DNA of 64,000 nucleotides, taken from assembly GCF_033242365.1 (NCBI RefSeq), contig NZ_BTHK01000001.1:179123-243122 (forward strand). The letters run 5' to 3'. Positions 36,028 through 44,656 of this stretch are shown one piece after another. This DNA comes from Lachnoanaerobaculum sanguinis. Lineage in GTDB: Bacteria > Bacillota > Clostridia > Lachnospirales > Lachnospiraceae. The translations under genes and the position numbers were made by a program. Positions within the stretch are counted from its first letter, which is position 1; the number at the start of each line of letters is the position of its first letter. Below the pieces are notes generated by a model that saw only the letters and a list, made by a program, of their open reading frames with translations, had not been told where the DNA came from and ran no database searches.

Positions 36028-36099
36028 AGTGAGATATTTCTGTTTGTAAATCCACCATACATTAGGCTCAGGCATATTATATATTGCGTCAATACTTAT
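36028..36099 (-). pseudogene. Remnant of a family B gene (C-terminal codons only)
   Basis: The minus strand reads IDAIYNMPEPNVWWIYKQ, matching the family B C-terminus (IDAIYNMPEPDAGWIYKNPD), then diverges at a junction with the truncated gene downstream. The rest of the B gene is absent. Confidence 0.75.
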
Positions 36100-36396
36100 A
36101 ATTTCCTTATATAACACGTTGGTATTTTATCTGCCAGCCATACTTTTTCATTGCCATGATAAAATACCACTCCATCATCATATGCTCTCTTAGAATCAAT
36201 TTCCAATATACATGGACTCTTGTCACGCCTAAGTCCTACTTTTTTTGCTGTATCTACATCGGCTGACAGATGTACATATTGTCTGCTTTTTTATACTTTC
36301 AATAAATCTCCTTGCAGTACCATGATATAATTTATCAGGCGGAATCTTCGTTTACTTTACTATATGCATCGGTATGGAATGACCGTACATAGCTCT
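36100..36396 (-). pseudogene. Degenerate KptA (RNA 2'-phosphotransferase) gene
   Basis: The reading RAMYGHSIPMHIVK is followed by an in-frame TAA where intact copies have Lys-Glu. Then KIPPDKLYHGTARRF, a deletion of about 30 bp after the serine-rich segment, then QYVHLSADVDTAKKVGLRRD and the C-terminus. The N-terminal part (including the Arg-His pair) is missing with the same junction as the copy at 40470. It is inactivated three times over. Confidence 0.85.
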
Positions 36397-36456
36397 TATA
36401 TATCATCTATAGCTTCTTTAAACCAATCTATAAGTTTATCAACTTTTTTAGTAAAG
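36397..36456 (-). pseudogene. Remnant of D gene C-terminus (recurs seven times)
   Basis: Reads KKVDKLIDWFKEAIDD, matching the SUKH-type D protein C-terminus (WDWFREAIDEMIEEGEY). The same remnant lies at 39360-39390, 40801-40850, 43050-43115, 48195-48262, 51965-52036 and 53305-53380, always between a hairpin and KptA sequence, showing repeated unit structure. Confidence 0.7.
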
Positions 36457-36486
36457 AAGAGCTGTTAGATATAAAACAGCTCCTCT
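36457..36486 (-). terminator. Conserved array hairpin, copy 1
   Basis: GAGCTGTT and AACAGCTC pair around an 8-nt AT-rich loop, followed on the minus strand by TTCTTTACT. It follows A2. The weak T tract suggests partial termination. Confidence 0.6.
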
Positions 36487-36508
36487 TAAAAAATATCAAT
36501 AGTATAAT

Positions 36509-37000
36509 TTAGAATGTTTTAGGATCTTCATATGCCCATATTTCATTCCATGGTAGTTTTGCATATAACTTATCTATATCATCCTTTGTATAAAAGTACT
36601 CCTCCATAAATACGTCCTCAGGAAAAAGCTTAAAATATCTATGAAAAAACTCCAACAAAAGTCTTTCTCTACCGGATATATCATCAAAAATAATATAACT
36701 TGGCACTGTTTCTCCCATGCTTGGAATATAGTATTTATGTGATTCTTTTGGCTTCGGGAAAAAATAAATTATAATATGATCATTATCATCCAGCGAATCC
36801 CATTGATAATCGTTATCATCCCATCTTCTTCTCCAATGTTCATTAGTGAAGCTGATACTAAAACTTTCGCCTGTACTTAATTTTTCTTTATCTTTACCAC
36901 CTGCATAAAACTTCATCTTTCTAAATATATCAATTATTATATCCAAGTCTTTTTCTGTTGGATATTCACCTTTCCTGAACAGTGATGCTGACGCTCCCAT
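36509..37000 (-). CDS. Array family A protein, copy A2
   Basis: 163 residues. MGASASLFRKGEYPTEKDLD at the start; variable middle (KMKFYAGGKDKEKLSTGESF); SLDDNDHIIIYFFPKPKES; then the shared C-terminal module GRERLLLEFFHRYFKLFPED and FYTKDDIDKLYAKLPWNEIW. Belongs to the same subtype as A6 and A7 (AGGKDKEKLSTGESF). GGGAG precedes ATG 37000. Immunity role inferred. Confidence 0.8.
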   Translation of the reverse strand: MGASASLFRKGEYPTEKDLDIIIDIFRKMKFYAGGKDKEKLSTGESFSISFTNEHWRRRWDDNDYQWDSLDDNDHIIIYFFPKPKESHKYYIPSMGETVPSYIIFDDISGRERLLLEFFHRYFKLFPEDVFMEEYFYTKDDIDKLYAKLPWNEIWAYEDPKTF

Positions 37001-37021
37001 TATCTTAATGTACTCCCTAAA

Positions 37022-37232
37022 TTATTTTTTAGTATTTACTCTTCTTTTGTATGTATCAGGATTTTTGTAAATCCACCCTGCATCCGGTTCAGGCATATTA
37101 TATATTGCATCAATATTATGTTTCCTGAATGTATAACCGTTATCCACATAGAATGCGGTATTTGGGTATTCCTCCATATATCTGTGTACTATTTCCAATA
37201 TGATAAGTTCTTTTCCAATCATACTTCTTGAT
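37022..37232 (-). pseudogene. 5'-truncated family B gene (B1) fused to the end of gene F
   Basis: Only the C-terminal module remains, from SMIGKELIILEIVHRYMEEY through YVDNGYTFRKHNIDAIYN to the end (RRVNTKK). An apparent longer frame to 37291 is formed by reading the F gene out of frame and probably is not a real start. Nearly identical in its retained part to B6 (50342). Confidence 0.75.
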
Positions 37233-37649
37233 TTAGGATATGATATCAAACTCCAAAGATCCGACAACATATATCCTATCATTAACACCATATTTTACTT
37301 TACTTTCAAACTCAACCAATATTTCCTCATCGCATATATTTGTTTTGGCATAAAGTGAAAATTCATTTACAATCTTTTTTACTTCTACTGTCGCTCTTAT
37401 ATCTGAGGAATGTCTATGTGGCTGTTCAAACATAAGTTCACCATTTTTAATATAAGAGCCTGTTACTAAATCTATTCTGATTTTACCTTTTATTATATTT
37501 CCAACAAACCTTAGTTCAGATTTCTTGCCATCATCTATATATTCTTCATATTCCAAAAAATGTACTATAATCTTATTTTTGTCCTCCATTTCAGTATCAA
37601 CAAATCTATCATAGCCGAACGTACAGATATTAATAATTTTCAAATTCAT
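37233..37649 (-). CDS. Hypothetical protein F (138 aa)
   Basis: A unique gene in the array with no similarity to A, B or C. It begins MNLKIINICTFGYDRFVDTE, has a strand-rich core, EQPHRHSSDIRATVEVKKIV near residue 76-95, and ends NDRIYVVGSLEFDIIS. It lies between A3 and B1, where the position is normally occupied by a B gene. Immunity-like by context only. The C-terminus may have been shaped by the fusion with B1. Confidence 0.65.
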   Translation of the reverse strand: MNLKIINICTFGYDRFVDTEMEDKNKIIVHFLEYEEYIDDGKKSELRFVGNIIKGKIRIDLVTGSYIKNGELMFEQPHRHSSDIRATVEVKKIVNEFSLYAKTNICDEEILVEFESKVKYGVNDRIYVVGSLEFDIIS

Positions 37650-37698
37650 AATACTTTCTATTCCTCATACCTTTTTATAAATTTACTCTTTGATTACT

Positions 37699-38184
37699 TT
37701 AAAAAGTTTTAGGATCCTCATACATCCAAGTCTCATTCCATGGTACCTTCGCATATAACTTATCTATATCATCCTTTATATAAAAGTGACTTCGCCTAAA
37801 TACATCTTCCGGAAACAATTTAAAATATCTATGCAAAAATTCCAGTAATAATCTGCCTCTACCTGAAATATCTTCAAAGTTAAGGTAATCCGGTACTTCT
37901 TCTCCCATACTTGGAATATATTCTCCAAGCTCTATTTCCACATTAGGAAAGAAGTAAATTATAATATTGTCATTATCATCTAATGAATCAAATTCGTTCT
38001 CATCCCACTTTCTTATCGACTCATCATTAAAAAAACTCACAGTTGAATATACTCTTTCACCTGAAGTAATATTCAACTTATTACTTGAATAAAATCCCAT
38101 TTCTGTAAATATATCAATTATTATATCCAAGTCTTTTTCTGTTACATATTTACCTTTTCTAAACATTGACGCTGATGCTCCCAT
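37699..38184 (-). CDS. Array family A protein, copy A3
   Basis: 161 residues, nearly identical to A1 over the N-terminal 110 residues (KLNITSGERVYSTVSFFNDE) but with a different segment before the C-terminus (EDVFRRSHFYIKDDIDKLYA, as in A10). GGGAGG lies 11 nt before ATG 38184. The family E gene is directly upstream, as was once the case for A1. Confidence 0.8.
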   Translation of the reverse strand: MGASASMFRKGKYVTEKDLDIIIDIFTEMGFYSSNKLNITSGERVYSTVSFFNDESIRKWDENEFDSLDDNDNIIIYFFPNVEIELGEYIPSMGEEVPDYLNFEDISGRGRLLLEFLHRYFKLFPEDVFRRSHFYIKDDIDKLYAKVPWNETWMYEDPKTF

Positions 38185-38226
38185 TACCTTAATATCCTCC
38201 CTAATTCTCATTGTCTCGGAATAATT

Positions 38227-38907
38227 TTATTCCGGCCTATCTTCAACTTGTACAGAAATTTGTGACCACTTTCTTACAATTATCCACTTATCCTCTGTTA
38301 TCATTCTTAGTGTATCGGCATCCACTTTTCTAATCTCTTCAACCGAGTTGAACTGCTCACTATACACTATATTATTATTGTGAGAAATTGATATGTTGAC
38401 TTTATGTTCATATATCGATAAATCAAAAATCATTTTAAAATCTTCTGTTTGATAGAAATACTGTAATCTACCATCTTTCTCAGTCCCAATGACTGTAGGA
38501 TCTGATTCAAAAAATTCAAAAAAATCAAATTCATCAAATAATATAGATATTATTGAAGTCTTAGTATCACTATTATGGTTAGTTTCCTTATTCTCTATAA
38601 TAGCAGATATCTGTGGAAACTTATTTAAAACTATATTTTCTAAAAGTCCAACTATTCTAAGTGTTGCTTCATCTATTTTGATAATTTCTACAATATTATC
38701 AATTTTCTCCCTATACAAAACATTATTATTATATCCAATGTATACAGAAACACACATCTCATAAATAGATATGAAAATAGAAATTTTAAAGTTATCTCTA
38801 ACATAAATATATCTACACTCACCAGCATCTTCTTCACCAATAAATGATGGATTGCTTTCAAAAAAACTTAATAAATCAAATTCGTTTACAAGTATGCTTG
38901 TATACAT
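38227..38907 (-). CDS. Immunity-like protein with two family E domains (226 aa)
   Basis: Two homologous halves, residues 5-102 (VNEFDLLSFFESNPSFIGEE) and 121-222 (FDEFDFFEFFESDPTVIGTE), each about 100 residues and each like the single-domain protein at 8941-9258. The halves share the FFES motif, a Y/F strand, a VEEI-K-DA-TLR segment and a tail with KFPQI or KWSQI. It starts 12 bp after a toxin-tip fragment, the usual position for a cognate immunity gene. Intragenic duplication and the pairing are seen in the sequence; function is inferred. Confidence 0.78.
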   Translation of the reverse strand: MYTSILVNEFDLLSFFESNPSFIGEEDAGECRYIYVRDNFKISIFISIYEMCVSVYIGYNNNVLYREKIDNIVEIIKIDEATLRIVGLLENIVLNKFPQISAIIENKETNHNSDTKTSIISILFDEFDFFEFFESDPTVIGTEKDGRLQYFYQTEDFKMIFDLSIYEHKVNISISHNNNIVYSEQFNSVEEIRKVDADTLRMITEDKWIIVRKWSQISVQVEDRPE

Positions 38908-38919
38908 ATCTTATCTCTC

Positions 38920-39294
38920 CTATTGTTTCATAACCGTAATAACTTTACCCGAAAAATCTGTAATCACCTTTATATCATCCGTTATGTATGTAAGAGTGCC
39001 TGGTTTATTTCCTATAAATGGTTTTGTTGATAATATTGCATTTTCAACAACACTTGGAGGTATATCTCTTGGTTGCACATAGGCTATAATTTCATCAATA
39101 TATTCATCGCTTCCCACTACATAACCTTTAGATTTAGCCCTTTCAAAATAATACTTTCTCTGTTCCCATCCTGAACTTGCAAAATCATGGATTCTTTGTA
39201 CCCTTCCGTCTTTGTCGATATCACAGTAAACTATATCATCATTGTCACCTCTTCTTGCAAAGGGAACCAACTTTCTGTCCGGATATCTTTCTTG
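38920..39294 (-). pseudogene. Chimera of a D (SUKH) gene fragment and a toxin C-terminal tip
   Basis: The first 40 residues (LQERYPDRKLVPFARRGDND, then GRVQRIHDFASSGWEQRK) match the intact D protein at 54353-54715, which lacks a start here. The frame then continues as RAKSKGYVVGSDEYIDEIIA and NAILSTKPFIGNKPGTLTYI, DIKVITDFSGKVITV: a pattern typical of C-terminal tips of polymorphic toxins (the 'PGNKPGT...G.VITV' ending). The only start codon in reach is an internal TTG. It ends 12 bp before the family E gene. Confidence 0.6.
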
Positions 39295-39389
39295 TAATCC
39301 AAACGGATTATTATTTCTGAAAGAAGCTTTTCAATTGTAAATGAATGAATTACTACAATTTATAAATTTATCAACTTTCTTAGTAAAGA

Positions 39390-39415
39390 GGAGCTATATG
39401 ATATAAAGCAGCTCT
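39390..39415 (-). terminator. Conserved array hairpin, copy 2
   Basis: GAGCT and AGCTC around an AT-rich loop, a shorter version of the recurrent hairpin. It follows A4. Confidence 0.45.
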
Positions 39416-39446
39416 TCTTTAAAAAACTTATACTACGAAGTATAAT

Positions 39447-39935
39447 CTAAAATGTGCCGGGATCCTCATAGCACCAATTTTCATTCCATGGTACTTTTGC
39501 ATATACCTTATCTATATCATCCTTTGTATAAAAATAATCTCCCCAAAATACATCTTCAGGAAACAGTATGAAATATCTATACAAAAACTCTAATAATGTT
39601 TTTTCCCTTCTGAGCATATTGTCAACTAAAAGATAATATGGTGTATATTGTTTCATACTTGGAATATATTCAAAAAATGAATCCCTTGCATTTTTGTAAA
39701 AATAAATTATTATATGATCATTATAATCCATACAATTTTCTTGATAATAGTATCCTTCCCACCTTTTTATCCAGTCATCATTTACAAAACTTAAAACCCA
39801 ACCACTATCTTTTTCATCTAACTCACTTTTCCCACGGGCAACAAAATTCATATCCTTAAATATGTTTATGATTATATCTAAGTCTTTTTCTGTTACATAT
39901 CTACCTTTTCTAAATATAGCTGCTGATTCACTCAT
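39447..39935 (-). CDS. Array family A protein, copy A4 (divergent)
   Basis: 162 residues. It keeps SAAIFRKGRYVTEKDLDIII at the start and FILFPEDVFWGDYFYTKDDI and YEDPGTF at the end, but the centre differs (KNARDSFFEYIPSMKQYTPY). Together with A9 it forms a divergent subgroup. The ATG 39935 is preceded by AAAGGTTAT. Confidence 0.78.
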   Translation of the reverse strand: MSESAAIFRKGRYVTEKDLDIIINIFKDMNFVARGKSELDEKDSGWVLSFVNDDWIKRWEGYYYQENCMDYNDHIIIYFYKNARDSFFEYIPSMKQYTPYYLLVDNMLRREKTLLEFLYRYFILFPEDVFWGDYFYTKDDIDKVYAKVPWNENWCYEDPGTF

Positions 39936-39971
39936 TATTTTAATAACCTTTCTAACTCATTTAAATCTTTT

Positions 39972-40436
39972 TTACAAAGTATCCGGACTGTAATATATCC
40001 AATTTGAGTCTTTATTACAGTATACTTTTTCAATGTCTTCTTTTGTATAAACATATCCTGACTTGTTCAATAAAATATCCTCAGGAAAGAGTTTAAAATA
40101 TCTATATAAAAACTCCGATATTATCAATTCTCTTCCTTTAATGTCATCAAAGTAAATATATGCATAATAATGGCAGTTTTCTCTTGGATAAAAAAACTTA
40201 AAACTCCCTTCTATATCTATCTCCACCAGGAACATACTTAAGTACATATTGTAGACTCTTTTTCTTGTATTACTTTCATCATCCTCTTCAAGTATACTTG
40301 CAGACAAACTGTAATAATCATTTGAGTCAATAATTGAACAATGTGTATATCCTATTGACATTAAAATGTTTATGACTTTTTCCATGTCTTCTTTATTAGC
40401 TGTTACTTTTTTCCTTAATATACCTGCACTCCACAT
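39972..40436 (-). CDS. Array family C protein, copy C1
   Basis: 154 residues. Start MWSAGILRKKVTANKEDMEK, central SILEEDDESNTRKRVYNMYL, then the shared module GRELIISEFLYRYFKLFPED and YVYTKEDIEKVYCNKDSNW, ending YYSPDTL. The C-terminal half aligns with families A and B. GGAG lies before ATG 40436. It follows the truncated KptA gene. Confidence 0.8.
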   Translation of the reverse strand: MWSAGILRKKVTANKEDMEKVINILMSIGYTHCSIIDSNDYYSLSASILEEDDESNTRKRVYNMYLSMFLVEIDIEGSFKFFYPRENCHYYAYIYFDDIKGRELIISEFLYRYFKLFPEDILLNKSGYVYTKEDIEKVYCNKDSNWIYYSPDTL

Positions 40437-40469
40437 TATTTAAAAACTCCTTTATCTCCTCAAATCTTA

Positions 40470-40787
40470 TCAATATAATTCTTTTATATAACACGTTGGT
40501 ATTTTATCTGCCAGCCATACTTTTTCATTTCCGTGATAGAATACCACTCCGTCCTCATATGCTCTCTTAGAATCAATTTCCAATATACAGGGGCTGTCAT
40601 CACGCCTACGCCCTACTTTTTTTGCTTTATCTATATCAGTTGACAGATGCACGTATTGTCTACTCATAGGTAAAAGCCCGTTCTTTTTTATGCTCTCAAT
40701 AAATCTCCTTGCAGTACCATGATATAATTTATCAGGCGGAATCTTCTTTTCCTTTACTATATGCATCGGTACGGAATGCCCGTACAT
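40470..40787 (-). CDS. N-terminally truncated KptA-like protein (105 aa)
   Basis: The frame starts inside the family, at MYGHSVPMHIVKEKKIPPDK, and runs through LYHGTARRFIESIKKNGLLP and YVHLSTDIDKAKKVGRRRDD to the normal C-terminus. The N-terminal winged-helix part with the first catalytic Arg-His (RH of ALRHAP) has been lost; the codons just upstream are D-gene remnant ending in TAA. Deletion is the same as in the pseudogene at 36100. Possibly expressed, but unlikely to be a full enzyme. Confidence 0.65.
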   Translation of the reverse strand: MYGHSVPMHIVKEKKIPPDKLYHGTARRFIESIKKNGLLPMSRQYVHLSTDIDKAKKVGRRRDDSPCILEIDSKRAYEDGVVFYHGNEKVWLADKIPTCYIKELY

Positions 40788-40855
40788 AGCTCTTATATCT
40801 CGCCTATCGCTTCTCTAAACCAATCTATAAGTTTATCAACTTTTTTAGTAAAAAA

Positions 40856-40880
40856 GAGCTGTTAAGATATAAAACAGCTC
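40856..40880 (-). terminator. Conserved array hairpin, copy 3
   Basis: GAGCTGTT and AACAGCTC around AAGATATA, located after A5 and before D/KptA remnants. Confidence 0.55.
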
Positions 40881-40906
40881 CTCTTAAAAAACATCAATAG
40901 TATAAT

Positions 40907-41398
40907 TTAGAATGTTTTAGGATCCTCATACATCCAAGTTTCATTCCATGGTAACTTCGCATATAACTTATCTATATCATCCTTTGTATAAAAGTGCATT
41001 TCCATAAATACATCTTCCGGAAACAATTTAAAATATCTATGCAAAAATTCCAGTAATAATCTGCCTCTACCTGAAATATCTTCAAAGTAAATAAAAGCAG
41101 GTACTTTTTCTCCCATGCTTGGAATATATTTGCCATACTTCATTTCCACATTAGGATAGAAGTAAATTATAATATGATCATTATCATCCAACGAATCCCA
41201 TTGATAATCGTCATCATCCCATCTTCTTCTCCAATGATCATTAGTAAAGCTAATACTAAAACATTCGCCTTTACTTAATTTTTCTTTATCTATGCCACTT
41301 GAATAAAACTTCATCTTGGTAAATATATCAATTATTATATCCAAGTCTTTTTCTGTTACATATTTACCTTTTCTAAACAACGATGCTGATGCTCCCAT
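40907..41398 (-). CDS. Array family A protein, copy A5
   Basis: 163 residues. Centre SGIDKEKLSKGECFSISFTN and NVEMKYGKYIPSMGEKVPAF; C-terminal module as in the family. Its C-terminal half is nearly identical to that of A8 (49835), while the N-terminal half differs. First gene of the A-B-B-C segment that is duplicated 8.9 kb away. Confidence 0.8.
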   Translation of the reverse strand: MGASASLFRKGKYVTEKDLDIIIDIFTKMKFYSSGIDKEKLSKGECFSISFTNDHWRRRWDDDDYQWDSLDDNDHIIIYFYPNVEMKYGKYIPSMGEKVPAFIYFEDISGRGRLLLEFLHRYFKLFPEDVFMEMHFYTKDDIDKLYAKLPWNETWMYEDPKTF

Positions 41399-41422
41399 AT
41401 CTTAATGTACTCCCTGATTTTT

Positions 41423-41899
41423 TTAATGTTTACTTTTCTCTTTATATGTATCAGGACCTTTGTAAATCCACCCTACATCAGGCTCAGGCATATTATATAT
41501 TGCGTCAATATTATGTTTCCTGAATGTATAACCATTATCAACATAGAATGCGGTATTTGGATATTCTTCCATATATCTGTGTACTATTTCCAATATGATA
41601 AGTTCTTTTCCAATCATATCCGGAAAACGAAAGAAGGTCTCAAGCCCCTGTTTCCTTGACTTTCTTATGAAAATCTCTTTTATATCTACATAAGAATAAA
41701 TCTGAATCAATGGTGCAGGATCCTTTTTATCAAAAAAATCATACTCACTGTCTTCTTTAGACAGTATAATATCATAATCTCTTTTACCTATCATCAATCT
41801 TCTATTGTAGTTCATAGCATCAAGTATTTTCCACATGCTGACACCGATAGATGTTTTTCTGCCCTCAGATTTTTGTAATATTCTTCCCTCACATATCAT
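41423..41899 (-). CDS. Array family B protein, copy B2
   Basis: 158 residues. Start MICEGRILQKSEGRKTSIGV, then MWKILDAMNYNRRLMIGKRD, YDFFDKKDPAPLIQIYSYVD, the shared module GKELIILEIVHRYMEEYPNT and YVDNGYTFRKHNIDAIYNMP, ending DTYKEKSKH. Almost identical to B6 (50342-50824) except at the C-terminus. CTCCC-type RBS (GGGAGAA) precedes ATG 41899. Confidence 0.8.
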   Translation of the reverse strand: MICEGRILQKSEGRKTSIGVSMWKILDAMNYNRRLMIGKRDYDIILSKEDSEYDFFDKKDPAPLIQIYSYVDIKEIFIRKSRKQGLETFFRFPDMIGKELIILEIVHRYMEEYPNTAFYVDNGYTFRKHNIDAIYNMPEPDVGWIYKGPDTYKEKSKH

Positions 41900-41964
41900 A
41901 TATAATTCTCCCTTTTATACTGCTGCCACAAAAATAGTCCTGTTAAGCATATAACTTATCTACA

Positions 41965-42432
41965 TTATCCTTTTATATACGTATCCGGGCTTTTATAAAT
42001 CCACTCCGCATCCGGTTCAGGCATTTTATATATTGCATCAATATGATGTTTTCTGAATGTATAACCGTTATCAACATAGAATGCGGTATTTGGGTATTCT
42101 TCCATATATCTGTGTACTATTTCCAATATGATAAGTTCTTTTCCAATCATATCCGGAAAGCGAAAAAAGGTAACAAGCTCATTTTTTCTTGATTTTCTTG
42201 TGAAAACCTCCTTTATATCTACATAAGCAATAATTTGAATCATTGGTGCGGGATCTTCTTCATCAAAAAATTCATATTCATTATCTTCCTTAGACAATAT
42301 AAGATCACAATCTCTTTTACCTATCATCACTCTTCTATGATAGTTCATAGCATCAAGTATTTTCCACATCCTGCACTCAAGAGTTATACTTCTGCCCTCA
42401 AATTTTTCTAATATTCTTCCCTCACATATCAT
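41965..42432 (-). CDS. Array family B protein, copy B3
   Basis: 155 residues. MICEGRILEKFEGRSITLEC start, DCDLILSKEDNEYEFFDEED centre, shared C-terminal module, ending SPDTYIKG. The 65-bp spacer to B2 contains a remnant of a family A 3' end (positions 41938-41970, reading DNVDKLYA), identical to the B7-B6 spacer. Closely related to B4 and B7. Confidence 0.8.
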   Translation of the reverse strand: MICEGRILEKFEGRSITLECRMWKILDAMNYHRRVMIGKRDCDLILSKEDNEYEFFDEEDPAPMIQIIAYVDIKEVFTRKSRKNELVTFFRFPDMIGKELIILEIVHRYMEEYPNTAFYVDNGYTFRKHHIDAIYKMPEPDAEWIYKSPDTYIKG

Positions 42433-42473
42433 ATATACATCCCCTTCTTATACTGCTGCCACAAGAGATCTTT

Positions 42474-42938
42474 TTACAAAGCATCCGGACTGTTATATAT
42501 CCAATTTGAGTCTTTATTACAGTATGCTTTTTCAATGTCTTCTTTTGTATAAACATATCCTGACTCATTTAAGAAAATATCCTCAGGAAAGAGTTTAAAA
42601 TATCTATATAAAAACTCCGATATTTTCAATTCTCTTCCTTTAATGTCATCAAAGTAAATATATGCATAATAATAGCAATTTTCTCTTGGATAAAAAAACT
42701 TATACACCCCTTCTCTATCTCTCTCCACCAGGAACATACTTAAATGCATATTATAAACTCTTTTTCTTATATTACTTTCATCATCCTCTTCAAGTATACT
42801 TGCAGACAAACTGTAAAAATCATTTGAGTCATAAATCGAACAATGTGTATATCCTATTGACATTAAAATGTTTATGACTTTTTCCATGTCTTCTTTATTA
42901 GCTGTTACTTTTTTCCTTAATATACCTGTATCTAACAT
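42474..42938 (-). CDS. Array family C protein, copy C2
   Basis: 154 residues. MLDTGILRKKVTANKEDMEK, DSNDFYSLSASILEEDDESN, then YFKLFPEDIFLNESGYVYTK and the ending NSPDAL. Very similar to C3 and C5. It is preceded by a D/KptA remnant spacer and followed by B3. Confidence 0.8.
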   Translation of the reverse strand: MLDTGILRKKVTANKEDMEKVINILMSIGYTHCSIYDSNDFYSLSASILEEDDESNIRKRVYNMHLSMFLVERDREGVYKFFYPRENCYYYAYIYFDDIKGRELKISEFLYRYFKLFPEDIFLNESGYVYTKEDIEKAYCNKDSNWIYNSPDAL

Positions 42939-42981
42939 TATTTAAAAAACTCCTTTAGCTCCTCAAATCTATTTATCAATT

Positions 42982-43115
42982 TAATTTCCTTACATAGCAA
43001 GGCGTTATTTTGTCTGCCGGCCATACTTTTTCATTTCCATGTATTCCCCTTCTTCTATCACCTCGTCTATAGCTTCTCTAAACCAATCTATAAGTTTATC
43101 AACTTTTTAGTAAAG
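42982..43115 (-). pseudogene. Fused D and KptA remnants, copy after A6
   Basis: Minus strand reads the D C-terminus (DWFREAIDEVIEEGEY) fused directly to the KptA C-terminus (HGNEKVWPADKITPCYV). The same junction occurs at 48120-48262 and 51897-52036, so the internal deletion of about 460 bp happened once and was then copied. The junction lies at a short ATGxAA direct repeat present in both parents. Confidence 0.75.
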
Positions 43116-43117
43116 AA

Positions 43118-43141
43118 GAGCTGCTAGATATAAAACAGCTC
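43118..43141 (-). terminator. Conserved array hairpin, copy 4
   Basis: GAGCTG and CAGCTC around an AT-rich loop, after A6. Confidence 0.5.
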
Positions 43142-43168
43142 CTCTTAAAAAAATATCAATAGTATAAT

Positions 43169-43558
43169 TTAGAATGTTTTAGGGTCTTCATACGCCCATA
43201 ATTCATTCCATGGTAGTTTTGCATATAACTTATCTATATCATCCTTCGTATAAAGGTACTCCTCCATAAAAACATCCTCAGGAAAAAGCTTAAAATATCT
43301 ACGAAAAAATTCCAACAAAAGTCTTTCTCTACCTGATATATCCTCAAAAATAATATAACTTGGCACTGTTTCTCCCATACTTGGAATATAGTATTCATGT
43401 GATTCTTTTGGCTTCGGATAAAAATAAATTATAATATTATCATTATAATCAAACGAATCCCATTGATAATCGTCATCATCCCATTTTCTTTTCCAATGAT
43501 CATTAATAAAACTAATACTAAAACTTTCGCCTGTACTTAATTTATCTTTTTCTTTACT
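43169..43558 (-). pseudogene. 5'-truncated family A gene (A6)
   Basis: The frame is open from about residue 34 of the family (KEKDKLSTGESFSISFINDH) to the end (NELWAYEDPKTF). The N-terminal 30-odd residues and start codon are replaced by the 3' flank of ORF6N copy 2 at about 43558. The first in-frame ATG at 43378 is internal. Close to A7 (48317). Confidence 0.85.
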
Positions 43559-43612
43559 GCCCTTGTGTCAAGTATTGGATACATTTTATTAAATTTCCAA
43601 TCTGCTTCACTT

Positions 43613-44656
43613 CTATCTTAACTTCAACACCGGATTTTTCAATAGGTTATTGATAAGGTCTGTATAAATCATCTGATCGACCACTTCCGTTATGCTTGTG
43701 ATTCTTTGCCCTGCATCTTTGGAAGATGCTCCACAATGATAGATTCTCTGATGTTCGGTATTCCAGTCGATAATAATGTATCTGTCATGAAACTCTCCAC
43801 CGGATTTTTGGAATGTTATCTTTCTAAACGGATACTCCTTACAAAAATCCTGATATTCAAGGGTATGAAGTCCTTTGCCGATGTTATCACTGAATATAAT
43901 GACCTTTACCGATGAAGGGACATCTTTTAACAAGACCAAGGTTTTCACTCCGATGTAGTTATCGACGATATAAATACTCTTTTTCGCTATGCTGTAAATG
44001 TCCTTATAAGCAAGATTCGCTTCGACCGGCTGTCCATTCAAAAGTAAAAATCCATATTTGAGCTGTGGATTGCTAAGGTCGAGAATCAAATCAGACAGCT
44101 CAGATTTATGCACCACGTTATTTAAGGTGTCCATCACTTCTGCTACCTGATCTTCCACATCTCTTAAATCTCGTCTTAAATCCTGCATTTCCACGACATT
44201 ACTTGTGATCTGCATCGAAAGCTGTAAAAACTCTCTTTTCCCAATCAACCCTTGATTTTCTACGATGTAGTCTTTCATCTTCTTAAAGGTACTAATCAGA
44301 GCTTTACTCTGCTTGACCGCAAGCTCTCCTTTGAGAACTGTCATCAGCATATAGATTCCCTGCTCGGTAAAAGCATGAGGATTGTACTTAATATTACTAC
44401 CTCTTCCTGCACTCTTATTCAAGGTCACATTTTGTGACCTTGAAAGTTCAGATACTTCCTCGTCAGTTAATCGGAACATAAAATCTTCATCAAATTTTTC
44501 AATATTCCTTTTTACTTGCTGATTAAAAGCTTTTGTTTCATACCCATAAATCTCTGCCAGTTCAAAATCAAGCATAACTTTCTGTCCCCTAATAATATAA
44601 ATCTTTTTTACAAGGGATTCATGATTTACAAGCATCATCTCGTCTTTTTTATCCAT
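43613..44656 (-). CDS. ORF6N domain protein with PLD-like C-terminal region, copy 2
   Basis: 347 residues from ATG 44656, with AAGG 11 nt upstream. ORF6N domain: MLDFELAEIYGYETKAFNQQ, KFDEDFMFRLTDEEVSEL, then HAFTEQGIYMLMTVLKGELA. C-terminal half: KKSIYIVDNYIGVKTLVLL, HDRYIIIDWNTEHQR and YHCGASSKDAGQRI. Homologous along its length to 34630-35646. It starts within the tail of a recombinase remnant and its 3' flank has truncated A6, so it is part of an inserted segment. Regulatory or mobile-element function unknown. Confidence 0.85.
   Translation of the reverse strand: MDKKDEMMLVNHESLVKKIYIIRGQKVMLDFELAEIYGYETKAFNQQVKRNIEKFDEDFMFRLTDEEVSELSRSQNVTLNKSAGRGSNIKYNPHAFTEQGIYMLMTVLKGELAVKQSKALISTFKKMKDYIVENQGLIGKREFLQLSMQITSNVVEMQDLRRDLRDVEDQVAEVMDTLNNVVHKSELSDLILDLSNPQLKYGFLLLNGQPVEANLAYKDIYSIAKKSIYIVDNYIGVKTLVLLKDVPSSVKVIIFSDNIGKGLHTLEYQDFCKEYPFRKITFQKSGGEFHDRYIIIDWNTEHQRIYHCGASSKDAGQRITSITEVVDQMIYTDLINNLLKNPVLKLR

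Noticed and set aside
37022..37291. The 89-aa frame as a complete new protein
   Set aside because: Its first 20 residues are the F gene read in another frame; only the family B module is meaningful, so it is a truncated copy.
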